36,410 bases of DNA from an uncultured Prevotellaceae bacterium (GCA_946625675.1 CAMOTI010000169.1:1-36410), one strand, 5' to 3'. Shown: positions 19,145 through 29,803, counted from the stretch's first letter. Translations and numbers: made by a program. The notes: generated from the sequence alone by a model not told the origin.

Positions 19145-19183
19145 AAAAAACGTAGCCAGAGACAACCTGGCTACGTTTTTTTT
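19145..19183. terminator. Bidirectional terminator between convergent flavodoxin and FMN-binding genes
   Basis: aaaaaacgtagccag-agacaac-ctggctacgttttttt: inverted repeat with flanking A/T runs. Confidence 0.9.
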
Positions 19184-19213
19184 AGGCTATTATATGGAAT
19201 GAACCCTCAATTC

Positions 19214-20329
19214 CTATAGGAACCGGTCTTCCGCCGTCTTCATCAGGGAACCAGTCGGGCATAGGAACCGGCAGTAGGGGCGTGGGATGAAAATGCTGAC
19301 AATGGTGCTTACGACGGCCAGCGCGATGACCACCCAAGAAGCTACCTGGACGATGAAAGCCTTGAAGAACTCATAGTCGATCCAGTCGAAATAGATGCCG
19401 CTGACCATCAGAATCATCAGAACCACCCAGAGAATACGCCGGAACCAACACAACCCTTTCAGTGTGGCTATCGACAACTTCCATTTCTTTTTGCTCAGCT
19501 TGCCTGCCAGGTCCTGCAAAGATCCGAAAGGACATATATGGGTGCAGTAGTGAGTCTTCTTGCCGAACAGTGGATAGATGAACGCGGTGATGAGCATGAT
19601 AATCGGAATGAGGTCCACCCACCAGTCCATACCGTTAGACAAGGCACGCAGGAACGTCGTGTAGTTCAGGAATGTGCCGCACCAGAAGCCCAGCACCCCC
19701 ACGTTCAGCAGCAGCTGGACCGTGCGGAACGTCTTTCCCTTGAAGAACAACGGGACGATCGCCCCCATCAACACCACGATAAGCTCGATGATGCTCTTTG
19801 CCGACAAGTCCATGGTGCCCAGTCCGGAGAAGGCGTCACCAGATTTGTCGGATTCCGGCATGTGGGCGCTGGCATACGACAGTCCGGCGCGTATGTTGGC
19901 CATGATGGCATTCGACGAGAACGTCGCGCCACTCACCGCGTCTACCTGCAGCTGCATGCCTTCCTCTATCGTCTTGTCTTTCCAGCTGGCGATAATCACC
20001 TGCGCCTCTTCGAAAAACTCAGGTGTCTCGTCGTTGGCCAGTGCTTTCAGGTCCACAATCTTGCCGTCCTTGATCCTCAACTCCATCGGGACAGGACCGG
20101 CATAACCGTCGACATCCTTGCACAGACTCGTCGTATTCACCACAATCGTGCCGTCGTCTTCAGTCTGAAGCACTTCTGCACCGGCGCCAGCCAGGCTGTC
20201 GGTTGTCAACTCAGTCTTACTCTCGCCTCCTATTTTTTGGCCCAGGAGCTTGCCGTTCTTCTGGATGGCTGCTACGGCCATCACGGCGATGCATATCAGC
20301 AGCATCACGATTTGTCGGATTCTCTTCAT
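19214..20329 (-). CDS. FMN-binding domain protein with NosR/RnfG-like 4Fe-4S membrane domain
   Basis: 371 aa; DAVSGATFSSNAIMANI flavinylation-type motif; YCTHICPFGSL and YCRFLCPTGSL motifs with TM helices. Confidence 0.85.
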   Translation of the reverse strand: MKRIRQIVMLLICIAVMAVAAIQKNGKLLGQKIGGESKTELTTDSLAGAGAEVLQTEDDGTIVVNTTSLCKDVDGYAGPVPMELRIKDGKIVDLKALANDETPEFFEEAQVIIASWKDKTIEEGMQLQVDAVSGATFSSNAIMANIRAGLSYASAHMPESDKSGDAFSGLGTMDLSAKSIIELIVVLMGAIVPLFFKGKTFRTVQLLLNVGVLGFWCGTFLNYTTFLRALSNGMDWWVDLIPIIMLITAFIYPLFGKKTHYCTHICPFGSLQDLAGKLSKKKWKLSIATLKGLCWFRRILWVVLMILMVSGIYFDWIDYEFFKAFIVQVASWVVIALAVVSTIVSIFIPRPYCRFLCPTGSLMKTAEDRFL

Positions 20330-20781
20330 ATATATAAATTTTGGCTTTCTCGCTTTTCGGGCAACAAATTTAGGAATTTATTTTCATTTCTCAAAATCAT
20401 TCATGAAAAAAGCCCTTTTTGCCCGTGTATAATCCACGGATGAAACACTGCTCTTTTTGACTGCCAAGAAACGGTGCTGGTTTAGCGTAATAATCCGAAA
20501 ATGTGTGTGATAACAGCCTGTGGAAACATTTTTGCACAACTTTGAAAACATTTTTACATTATTGAATATGATACGCGTACACATAAAGAAACAATTATTA
20601 ACTTTTGTTCGGTTTTTTTGTGATAATTTTGTACCGTCGAAAAATAGCCGACGAAAACGCTTCTTTTCTGACTGATTGCAATGGTTAGACTTCGGCAGAA
20701 ACCGCTTTCGACTACTAACACGTCCGACACAATAATAACACGAAAATATTTCTATTAATTACTAACTAAAAATTCAAACTA

Positions 20782-23700
20782 ATGAGAAAGACGTTTCTTT
20801 TCAAAGTTGCAGTGATAGCGCTTTTCCTGCTCTTCCCTGCAATGAATGTGATGCAAGCGGGCTTGATCTCTGCACGTGCAATCAAGGGTACGGTGGTTGA
20901 TGCGGCTAACGACGAGCCGCTCATCGCTGCTTCCGTACAGGTTGAAGGCACATCGAAGGGAATGATGACCGACATGAACGGTAACTTCACCCTTGATGTC
21001 AACGACGGAGAGACGCTTGTAGTGACTTACGTCGGCTATGTCACCCAGCGGATCGTAATCCAGGGACAGACAAACCTGACCATTCGAATGGTGGAAGACT
21101 CACAGCTGCTCAACGAGGTGGTGGTAGTGGGTTACGGCACGATGCAGAAAAAACTCGTCACTGGAGCCACCATCCAGGTTAAAGGTGAGGATGTGCAGAA
21201 ACTGAACACCACCTCGCCCCTGCAGGCACTTCAGGGACAGACACCGGGTATGGCCATCGTCTCCACTTCCGGACAGCCGGGTGAGGGCATGAAGGTCACA
21301 ATCCGTGGTCTCGGTACGACCGGAGACTCAGGTCCTCTCTACATCATCGATGGTGTCCGCGGTGACATCAGCACCGTCAACCCTGCCGACATCGAACGTA
21401 TTGACGTGCTCAAGGACGCAGCTAGTGCTGCCATCTACGGTAGTCAGTCTGCCAACGGTGTCGTGCTCGTGACGACCAAGAACGGTAAGGACGGTAAGGC
21501 TGTCGTTTCGTTCGACGGATATATCGGATGGCAGAACGTGGCTCGTAAGGCGAAGATGCTCAACTCGAAGCAGTACATGGCCATCATGGACGAGCAGAAC
21601 GTCAACTCGGGCAGCACACCTTACGACTGGACAAGCTACACCAGCATCTACGACAAGGACGGCAAAGTATATGACACCGACTGGGTGGACCAGATGTTCA
21701 AGGACAATGCCAAGCAGCAGAGCTACACCATCGGTGTAACGGGTGGAAACGCAAAGAACACCTATGCTCTCTCTCTCGGATACATGAGCCAGGAAGGTAT
21801 CATCGGTGGCAGCAAGGTAAGTAACTATGAGCGCTACAACTTCAGACTCAATGCCGACCAGGACATCATCGAGAACTTCCTCAAGGTCGGTGAGCAGGTC
21901 AGCTTCGTCTACGACAAGAAGCGGGGTATCAGCGTCGGCAACCAGTACAACAACACGCTGCGCAGTGCATTCGGAACCAGCCCGCTCGCACCAGTCTACA
22001 GCGACAACAACATCTACGACAGCCCGTATAACGACACGAGCAACAGCGACTGGTACAACGCGGACGGCAACCCCTACGGTGCCATGATGACTACGGTGAA
22101 CAACAAGTCGAAGAACGCCTATTTCTCTGGCAACGTATATGCTGAGATGCAGCTTATCAAGGACCTCAAGTTCCGCACCACTTTCGGAGCGCGCTACACT
22201 TCAACAGACTACCGCAGCTTCACTCCGCTCTACCACTTCTCCATCTACTCTTTCAACGACACCCGCACCTCGGCTGCTCAGAGCAAGAATGACGGATGGG
22301 AACTCACATGGACCAACACCTTAAATTATAAGTTTGACCTCGCCAGCGACCATCACTTCGACGCGTTGCTCGGTATGGAGTCCTACCGCACAGAGGGGTC
22401 CTCACTCTATGCCGCCAACGGATACCTTCGCGACGGCTTCGACTCATGGAAATATGCCTACGTGAGCAACGGTACGGCTCAGAGCACAGAGGACGGGCTC
22501 AACGCAAGCGGAACTCCTTGGGACGAGACACGCATGATGAGTTACTTCGGACGACTCAGCTGGAACTACAACGAGAAGTACATGGCTACGGCAACACTCC
22601 GTGCCGACGGTTCCAGCCGATTCGCGAAAGGTCACAGATGGGGTTGGTTCCCTTCAGTCAGTGCAGGATGGATCATCTCCAATGAGAACTGGTACAAGCC
22701 TGTAGCCAGCTTCATGGACTACTTCAAACTCAGAGCCAGCTGGGGACAGGTGGGTAACCAGAACATCGGTAACTACATGTACTCCGCTCCGGTCTCTTTC
22801 TCTAACCGCTACTACAACTTCGGTACCACACTCGGCAGCGCTGCCGACCAATGGGGTTCTTATGTCAGCCGTCTGGCAAACGAGGACATCACATGGGAAA
22901 CATCTGAGCAATGGGACCTCGGATTCGACGCACGCTTCTTCAACAGCAAGCTCAACATGACATTCGACTGGTACTACAAGACGACGAAGGACTGGCTCGT
23001 TCAGCCGCCTATTCTCGCCACCGTCGGAACAGGTGCACCTTATATTAATGGAGGCGACGTGAAGAACGTAGGTATCGAGCTCGGACTCGGATGGAGAGAC
23101 CACATCGGAAAGGACTTCAACTACTACGTCAACGCCAACTTCGCATACAACCACAACAAGGTGGGCAACATACCGAACGAGGATGGAATCATCCACGGAC
23201 AGACCAACATGCTATACGACAACTCGGGCGAGTTCTATCGTGCAAGCAACGGTGAGCCTATCGGATACTTCTGGGGCTACAAGACAGCCGGGCTCTTCCA
23301 GAACGAACAGGAAATCAACGACTGGATCGCCGCTGGAAACGGTGTGCTGCAGTCAGACGTGAAGCCGGGTGACGTCAAATACTATGACATCAACCACGAC
23401 GGACAAATCAACGACGCCGACAAAGTCAACCTCGGTAACGGTATGCCGAGCTGGACTTACGGATTCTCACTCGGATTTGACTGGAAAAACTTCGACTTCT
23501 CAGTCACTGCAAACGGACTGGCCGGATACAAGATCGTGCAGAGCTACCGCAACGTAGGCTCGACTACAGCTAACTACACCACTGAGATCCTGAAACGATG
23601 GACGGGTGAGGGAACGTCAAACAAGATTCCACGTGTCACCAACACCAACATCAACTACCAGTTCTCCGACCTCTTCCTGCACAAGGGAGACTTCCTCCGC

Positions 23701-23925
23701 TTGTCGAACCTCACCATCGGATATGACTTCGCAGACCTCATGGCTTGCAAGTATATCAGCCAGTGCAGACTCTACTTCCAGATTCAGAACCTCTTCACAC
23801 TCACTAAGTACAACGGAATGGACCCGGAAATCGGTTACGGTATGGACGGATGGGTTTCGGGTATCGACCTCGGATACTATCCGCGTCCGCGCACCTTCCT
23901 CGTGGGTGTCAACCTCAAGTTCTAA
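20782..23925 (+). CDS. SusC/RagA-type TonB-dependent receptor
   Basis: 1047 aa; carboxypeptidase-regulatory-like domain AIKGTVVDAANDEPLIAASVQVEGTSKG; LNEVVVVGYGTMQKK; plug IRGLGTTGDSGPLYIIDGV. Confidence 0.97.
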   Translation: MRKTFLFKVAVIALFLLFPAMNVMQAGLISARAIKGTVVDAANDEPLIAASVQVEGTSKGMMTDMNGNFTLDVNDGETLVVTYVGYVTQRIVIQGQTNLTIRMVEDSQLLNEVVVVGYGTMQKKLVTGATIQVKGEDVQKLNTTSPLQALQGQTPGMAIVSTSGQPGEGMKVTIRGLGTTGDSGPLYIIDGVRGDISTVNPADIERIDVLKDAASAAIYGSQSANGVVLVTTKNGKDGKAVVSFDGYIGWQNVARKAKMLNSKQYMAIMDEQNVNSGSTPYDWTSYTSIYDKDGKVYDTDWVDQMFKDNAKQQSYTIGVTGGNAKNTYALSLGYMSQEGIIGGSKVSNYERYNFRLNADQDIIENFLKVGEQVSFVYDKKRGISVGNQYNNTLRSAFGTSPLAPVYSDNNIYDSPYNDTSNSDWYNADGNPYGAMMTTVNNKSKNAYFSGNVYAEMQLIKDLKFRTTFGARYTSTDYRSFTPLYHFSIYSFNDTRTSAAQSKNDGWELTWTNTLNYKFDLASDHHFDALLGMESYRTEGSSLYAANGYLRDGFDSWKYAYVSNGTAQSTEDGLNASGTPWDETRMMSYFGRLSWNYNEKYMATATLRADGSSRFAKGHRWGWFPSVSAGWIISNENWYKPVASFMDYFKLRASWGQVGNQNIGNYMYSAPVSFSNRYYNFGTTLGSAADQWGSYVSRLANEDITWETSEQWDLGFDARFFNSKLNMTFDWYYKTTKDWLVQPPILATVGTGAPYINGGDVKNVGIELGLGWRDHIGKDFNYYVNANFAYNHNKVGNIPNEDGIIHGQTNMLYDNSGEFYRASNGEPIGYFWGYKTAGLFQNEQEINDWIAAGNGVLQSDVKPGDVKYYDINHDGQINDADKVNLGNGMPSWTYGFSLGFDWKNFDFSVTANGLAGYKIVQSYRNVGSTTANYTTEILKRWTGEGTSNKIPRVTNTNINYQFSDLFLHKGDFLRLSNLTIGYDFADLMACKYISQCRLYFQIQNLFTLTKYNGMDPEIGYGMDGWVSGIDLGYYPRPRTFLVGVNLKF

Positions 23926-23990
23926 TCCAAGATTCTGTATGAATAAGTAATCAACGATTATGTTATACCTTTTATAATAAAGAAGCAATT

Positions 23991-25703
23991 ATGAAATCGA
24001 AAATATTGAATTTTGCCGCACTGGGATTGATCATGCTCGCTACAGCATCTTGTGGGGACAGTTGGCTCGAGGTGGAGTCTAAGACGGAGTCTACTACCGA
24101 CAACTACTTCAAGAGCGAAAGCGATGCTGCCCGTGCGCTGATCGGATGCTACGACGGATGGCAGTGCACCATCTCAAACGGACCTACTTTCAGCCTGCAT
24201 TACCTCACAGAGCTGATGGGAGACCAGTGCTTCGGAGGTACGGGAGCGAACGACGTCCGCAACTCACAGGTGGTCGACCGATGGGACATCGCACAGGACC
24301 CTTCACAGGTCAACCTCTTCAACGACCTCTGGGGATACTACTATGCTGCAATTTACAGATGCAACGAACTTCTCGCGCATGAGGAACAGATTGCATGGAC
24401 TTCTGACGCGACGAGAGGCCAGTATATGGGAGAGGCCAGGGCACTGAGAGCCATCTGCTACTTCGACCTCGTTCGTCTGTTCGAGAACGTGCCACTGCTG
24501 ACATCTCCGTCATCTGAGAACCTCCCACAGGCGGAGCCGGCGGAGGTGTACGCTCAGATCGTGGCCGACCTCAAATACGCTGCCGCCAACATCCCTGCTG
24601 ACGCATATCCTAAGAGCGGGGCTGCGGAAAACGACGGACGTATCACGCCTTATGCCGCCAAAGCGCTCCTCGCACGTGTCTACCTCTTCTATAACGGTGT
24701 GTACGGTGCAGAACCGGGCGACCTCACTAAGGCGGAGGCGCTACAGGGGCTTGAGGATATCGTCGCTTCTAAGGAGTATTCACTCGTTCCGCTTTACAAG
24801 AACCTCTGGTATTGTGCCAGCACAACGGCTGACGAAAACCACAACGAGGTGTCTACGTATGCGGGAGACGGTAACTCCGAGGTCATACTCGCACAGAAAT
24901 TCAACTACACGTCTGACTATAACGGAAACGCAGGTGGTAACAACGGCATCCAGATGTTCTCCATCCGTGGAGGCACTTTCAAGGCACCTTACGGACAAGG
25001 ATGGGGTGGAGCTACAGTACCGAAGTATGTCGTGGCTTCCTATCCTATGGGCGACCAGCGCCGCACGGCCAGCGTCATCGACCTCAAGTCGGAGGGTATC
25101 GAGGACATGGACGAGTACCAGAAGGCACTGCCCGACCAGCGCGAGTACACTGGCTATTTCAACAAGAAATACACTGCACGCTCGAAGTACTTCCAGCAGA
25201 CTGACGGAAGCTGGAACCTCACGCACTACTACAACGACGTGATGGCGGGTGACTTCCAGATTTCACAGCCCATCGACTATGTCATCATGCGGTATGCCGA
25301 CGTGCTGCTCATGGCTGCTGAGCTCGGAAGCCAGAACGCACAGAGCTACTTCAACCAGGTGCGTCAGCGCGCTTTCATGGAGGACGACGGACAGGGCAAT
25401 GCAGTCCTGGGTGGCTACTACCAGGTGAAGAGCCCTACGAAGGAGAACATCCTCGAAGAACGTAAGCTCGAGTTCGCATTCGAGGGACAGCGGTGGTTCG
25501 ACATACGCCGGCAGGACGCCAACGGAGCCTATGCGGCGAACGCCATCGCTGCAGCGAACGGAGAAGTAGTTCTGTCGGGAGGAAGTGAGGAAACCATGAA
25601 CTACGTGCCGGCTAACGTCACTTCCAAGCGGGGTTTCCTCCAGATTCCTAACACCCAGATTCAGCTCTCCAACGGAGTGCTCAAGCAGAATGAGGGATGG
25701 TAA
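23991..25703 (+). CDS. SusD/RagB-type nutrient-binding outer-membrane lipoprotein
   Basis: 570 aa; lipobox ATASCGD; GEARALRAICYFDLVRLFENVPLL; EERKLEFAFEGQRWFDIRR. Confidence 0.96.
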   Translation: MKSKILNFAALGLIMLATASCGDSWLEVESKTESTTDNYFKSESDAARALIGCYDGWQCTISNGPTFSLHYLTELMGDQCFGGTGANDVRNSQVVDRWDIAQDPSQVNLFNDLWGYYYAAIYRCNELLAHEEQIAWTSDATRGQYMGEARALRAICYFDLVRLFENVPLLTSPSSENLPQAEPAEVYAQIVADLKYAAANIPADAYPKSGAAENDGRITPYAAKALLARVYLFYNGVYGAEPGDLTKAEALQGLEDIVASKEYSLVPLYKNLWYCASTTADENHNEVSTYAGDGNSEVILAQKFNYTSDYNGNAGGNNGIQMFSIRGGTFKAPYGQGWGGATVPKYVVASYPMGDQRRTASVIDLKSEGIEDMDEYQKALPDQREYTGYFNKKYTARSKYFQQTDGSWNLTHYYNDVMAGDFQISQPIDYVIMRYADVLLMAAELGSQNAQSYFNQVRQRAFMEDDGQGNAVLGGYYQVKSPTKENILEERKLEFAFEGQRWFDIRRQDANGAYAANAIAAANGEVVLSGGSEETMNYVPANVTSKRGFLQIPNTQIQLSNGVLKQNEGW

Positions 25704-25733
25704 GACTTTCATTAACTATTTAATCGAAAACGT

Positions 25734-27566
25734 ATGAAAAAGATAGTATATTCATTAATGACATGCCTCACCCTGCTTTTCGCACTGCAGGCATGCTCGC
25801 CCGACGACTACAGTCTGGGAAAGAAGGATGTGACGTCGGAGGACTTGGTCGAGGGGATTGCCTTCACCATCACGCACGACCAGTCGAATCCTAACATCGT
25901 TTACCTCGAGAGCAAGATGCCGGACAACTACCAGGTGCTCTGGAACCATCCTCAGGGACGCTCTCAGGGAAAGAAAGTGACGCTGAAATTCCCGTTTGCC
26001 GGAACATACCAGGTGCAGATGGGAGTTGAGACTCGTGGAGGCGTCGTTTATGGTGACTATGTAGACTTCACCATCGACGACTTCTGTGCAGACTTCGTAA
26101 GCGACCCGCTTTGGGAGACACTCACCGGTGGTGTCGGACACTCAAAGACATGGTACCTCGACCTCGACGAGAACGCGGTGTGCCGCTATTTCGTCGGACC
26201 GCTCTATTTCTATGGAACGGCCGACAACTGGAACACCGTCACGCTCGGACAGACTGTCGAAGGAGACAGCTGGAGCTGGGGTGCAGACTGGGCAGGTAAC
26301 GGAAGCTGGCTCTTTGGCTCAACGGGTGCCATCGACTTCGGTTCTATGACTTTCTCGCTCGAGGGAGGTGCTAACATCATAGTAGACGACAAAGCACACA
26401 ACCGCGTCATGAACGGTACGTTCCAGATGGATACCGACAACCACACGATGAAGCTCACCGACGCTGAGATCCTGCACGACCCGGGCCGTGACGCCATCGT
26501 TACCCAGTGGGGAAACATCACCATTCTCGCTCTCGACGAGAACCACATGCAGCTGGCTGTACTCCGTGACAACGACCCGAACGAGGGACCGTGTCTGCTC
26601 TCTTACAACTTCATCTCAGAGGACTACAAGAACAACTGGTCACCGGACAACGCAGGTGACACAGAGGTGTTCCCCGCTCTGGCTGAGGACTGGAGAGACT
26701 ACGTAGAGCCGAAGACGTCTAAGCAGATGACATTCAAGTTTGCTGATGAGGACTGGTTCGACATCATGAACCTCGACGGAACCAACAAGGGCCTCACGGG
26801 CAGCTACACTGCCAATGACGCCATCAGCGACATCCGTCTCGAGTTCAACCGCAACGACAACACCTATAAGTACACCGCCGGCAGCGGAGACGTCGTTTCG
26901 GGTACTTACACTCTCTCTGACGACGGTGTCTACACCTTCTCTGACGGCATCATCGCCGAAAACCTCTCTTCCGACGGCACTTTCCAGATGAAGGCCAATG
27001 CCGACAACACGCTGAGAATCATGCAAGTGGTACTCGACGACTATACTGGAGGCATCAAGGACCTCTGGCTCGGATCTGAGATGAAGGACGACCAGGGCAA
27101 CCGCATTCAGTATATGGGATACCACCTCGTGCCTGTTGTGGCGGGAGCGGGAGACGTAAAGCGTTACACCGGTATTCTGCAGTTCTTCGACACCGACTGG
27201 GTGTTCCAGACATCTGAGAAAGTCTTCATCACAGGAGACGGATCTTACACCTTCACCATCAACGGTAGCAGCGACAAACCATATGGTATTTTCCTCGACG
27301 TGGCTAAGATATTCAAGGACAACGTCAATGTCGACCTCATCATCACCAGCATCAAGGCTGACGGTAAGGATGTGCCGTTCGACGACACCGTCATCGACCG
27401 TGGCGTGGGCGACGACCCGGGAACGGCCAGACGTTATATCCTCAACCCGTGGGGAGCAACTGCTGCCGACGCGCCTAACTATGTGTTCACCAGCTCACTC
27501 GAAGTCACTATCAAGGTGGTGATGGACAGCGGAAGCAACGTGATGAATCCAGAAGCAACTGAATAA
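25734..27566 (+). CDS. PUL surface lipoprotein, PKD-like N-terminus (glycan-binding candidate)
   Basis: 610 aa; lipobox LFALQACSPDD; FPFAGTYQVQMGVETRGGVVYGDYVDFTI PKD-like; C-term RRYILNPWGATAADAPNYVFTSSLEVTIKVVMD. Confidence 0.8.
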   Translation: MKKIVYSLMTCLTLLFALQACSPDDYSLGKKDVTSEDLVEGIAFTITHDQSNPNIVYLESKMPDNYQVLWNHPQGRSQGKKVTLKFPFAGTYQVQMGVETRGGVVYGDYVDFTIDDFCADFVSDPLWETLTGGVGHSKTWYLDLDENAVCRYFVGPLYFYGTADNWNTVTLGQTVEGDSWSWGADWAGNGSWLFGSTGAIDFGSMTFSLEGGANIIVDDKAHNRVMNGTFQMDTDNHTMKLTDAEILHDPGRDAIVTQWGNITILALDENHMQLAVLRDNDPNEGPCLLSYNFISEDYKNNWSPDNAGDTEVFPALAEDWRDYVEPKTSKQMTFKFADEDWFDIMNLDGTNKGLTGSYTANDAISDIRLEFNRNDNTYKYTAGSGDVVSGTYTLSDDGVYTFSDGIIAENLSSDGTFQMKANADNTLRIMQVVLDDYTGGIKDLWLGSEMKDDQGNRIQYMGYHLVPVVAGAGDVKRYTGILQFFDTDWVFQTSEKVFITGDGSYTFTINGSSDKPYGIFLDVAKIFKDNVNVDLIITSIKADGKDVPFDDTVIDRGVGDDPGTARRYILNPWGATAADAPNYVFTSSLEVTIKVVMDSGSNVMNPEATE

Positions 27567-27588
27567 CCTATAAAAACTTTGACGAATT

Positions 27589-29730
27589 ATGAATGCAAAA
27601 TATATTTTAGGTGCCGCATGTCTCGCGATCGGATTCTCCTTCACGGCTTGCTCCGACGATGACGACTACAAGGCATACAGCGGAAATGTACTCTCTGTGG
27701 TACAAACAGGAGACGCGGCTGTCACCGCCACTACTGCCACCACTACGGGTACGGTGCTTGACCTCTCGTCTTTCGCATCGGCGTCTTATGAGGTCGGTAC
27801 GGTATACTCTACATCCAACACCCCGACTACAAGCGGTAAACGACAGCCGGGAACGCTTGCACAGGATGGAACGGTAACGGCTACTATCGCGGAGCTGACG
27901 AAGGGACAAACTTACTATTATGCCACTTATGTCACCCTTCAGGGAAAAGTCACGCAGTATGGAGATGTGAAGTCTTTCTACACCACCGATGCCAACATCG
28001 CCTCAACAACGGGCGAGGTCACGGCTACGAAGGCTACTCTCAACGCTACGGTCAGCCAGACGGCGGACATCATCAATGCGGGGGCTACCGAAATCGAGTA
28101 TGGATTCAAGCTCGCGGCTGATGAGGAAGGGGTCCAGGAGGGCATCGACTTCCCGGCTGCCGGTGAGGCTACCTCTTTCTCTCAGCAAGTGGAGGGTCTG
28201 CTTCCGGGAAAGACTTACTACTATGCGTCTTACTTCAAGATTGGAAACGGACTGGTATACAGCGACGTACAGTCTTTCACAACCAAGAGCATGGAGATGG
28301 AGTATGTTGACCTCGGACTTACCGTCATGTGGGCCAAGTACAACCTCGGTGCAGAGGCTGAGACGGAGCTCGGAGGACTCTACGGATATGGCGACATCAC
28401 CGGACTCAAAACATCGGAGTATGCGGCGCAGTACGCCACAGGCGACATCGCAGGGACGCAGAACGACATCGCGCTCGCCATCAGCAGCGCTATCGACGGA
28501 GAGGCAACTAAGCAGAGCATGATGCCGACACAGGCTCAGATTGAGGAGCTCATGGCCAACACGACAAAGGAATTCACGGAGATTGAAGGGGTTCCTGGAT
28601 ACAAGCTCACGGCAAAGAACGGGAACTACGTATTCTTCCCTGCCGCTGGATATCGCAATCTGACGTCTGTCGCCGACGAGGGAGTGGCCGGATACTACTG
28701 GTCGGGAAATATTAACCCTACCAACGGTGACTATGCCAACACCATTACTTTCTCCAACGACAATTTCGCTACGGGAACCAGCGCCCGGCAGCTCGGTCTC
28801 TCAGTCCGCTCTGTTCGCGAAGCTGAGCCACAGGCTACGCTCGACGTCGACAACTCGAAGATCATCTATGGTGACATCGAAAACAACGGACGATTCCGCA
28901 TCGAGATTTTCAATCTCTACGGTGCAGGCACGAATGCCAACCCGCCTATCGACATCAACAAGCTGAAGTTTGAGAAGAATATGATCGTGAAGTTCACGCT
29001 TGAAGGACTTCCAGAGGAAGGCGTGGACTGCTATGGAGGACTGGAATACGCGGACGACAGCTGGGATCCGTCTCTCTGGAGCGAATTCAACTGCAAGTAC
29101 GACTGCCACGTCACGAAGAACGGCACGTACACCGTGTGGATGGAGACAGCTGCTTTGGCTGAGGGTGCCGCTGTATTCTGCATTGACATCGACGGTCTCC
29201 ACACCCAGCTCGGTGACGCCATCAGCAATGTGAAGGCCACTATCGAGAGTATTTCCTTCGACGTCGACGACAGTGCTATCCAATATTATGTGGACAACAA
29301 CCTCGTGCAGTTCAACAACAAGGATGGAAACGGAGTGGACGGACGTGTTGAAATCTTCAACGAGTGGGGCGCCACCAAGGCTGCTGGGGCTGACTACAGC
29401 GACCTCAAGTTCAAGAACTCGTATATGATTGTCAACTTCACAATCTCTGGAATCGACGGCAACCTCGTCAGTGGCGCGACCGGCAGCTACAAGACGGAGC
29501 TCTCCTTCGCCGACCAGGGATGGGCGTGTCAGTACTGGGGAGGATTCGCCCCGGCAGGGACAACAGTTACAGGAGACGGTACCTACGAGGTGTGGGCTCC
29601 GCTCTCTGGCGACGCTACTGCAGGTCCGTGTGTGTGGACCATCGAGCTCTACGGACTCTGGAAGGACCTCGTGGACGGTTCGAAGGTGAAGGCCACCATC
29701 AACAGTGTGATTGTTCCGGGAAAAGAATAG
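27589..29730 (+). CDS. PUL surface lipoprotein with fibronectin-like repeats, a FISUMP-like domain and duplicated C-terminal modules
   Basis: 713 aa; lipobox SFTACSDDDD; YVDLGLTVMWAKYNLGAEAETELGGLYGYGD; PAAGYRNLTS...YYWSGN...LGLSVRSVRE; two related C-terminal modules. Confidence 0.8.
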   Translation: MNAKYILGAACLAIGFSFTACSDDDDYKAYSGNVLSVVQTGDAAVTATTATTTGTVLDLSSFASASYEVGTVYSTSNTPTTSGKRQPGTLAQDGTVTATIAELTKGQTYYYATYVTLQGKVTQYGDVKSFYTTDANIASTTGEVTATKATLNATVSQTADIINAGATEIEYGFKLAADEEGVQEGIDFPAAGEATSFSQQVEGLLPGKTYYYASYFKIGNGLVYSDVQSFTTKSMEMEYVDLGLTVMWAKYNLGAEAETELGGLYGYGDITGLKTSEYAAQYATGDIAGTQNDIALAISSAIDGEATKQSMMPTQAQIEELMANTTKEFTEIEGVPGYKLTAKNGNYVFFPAAGYRNLTSVADEGVAGYYWSGNINPTNGDYANTITFSNDNFATGTSARQLGLSVRSVREAEPQATLDVDNSKIIYGDIENNGRFRIEIFNLYGAGTNANPPIDINKLKFEKNMIVKFTLEGLPEEGVDCYGGLEYADDSWDPSLWSEFNCKYDCHVTKNGTYTVWMETAALAEGAAVFCIDIDGLHTQLGDAISNVKATIESISFDVDDSAIQYYVDNNLVQFNNKDGNGVDGRVEIFNEWGATKAAGADYSDLKFKNSYMIVNFTISGIDGNLVSGATGSYKTELSFADQGWACQYWGGFAPAGTTVTGDGTYEVWAPLSGDATAGPCVWTIELYGLWKDLVDGSKVKATINSVIVPGKE

Positions 29731-29803
29731 ATAGTAACATTATTAGGCTCCTGCCGGCATCCACAGGGTGTCGGCGGGAGCAAACCAAAATCTGAAAAAA
29801 GAA

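Noticed and set aside
28297-28827. Second DGR variable region in the FISUMP-like domain
   Set aside because: No clustered NNC codons with invariant RGGSW-like scaffold and the domain is internal, not C-terminal.
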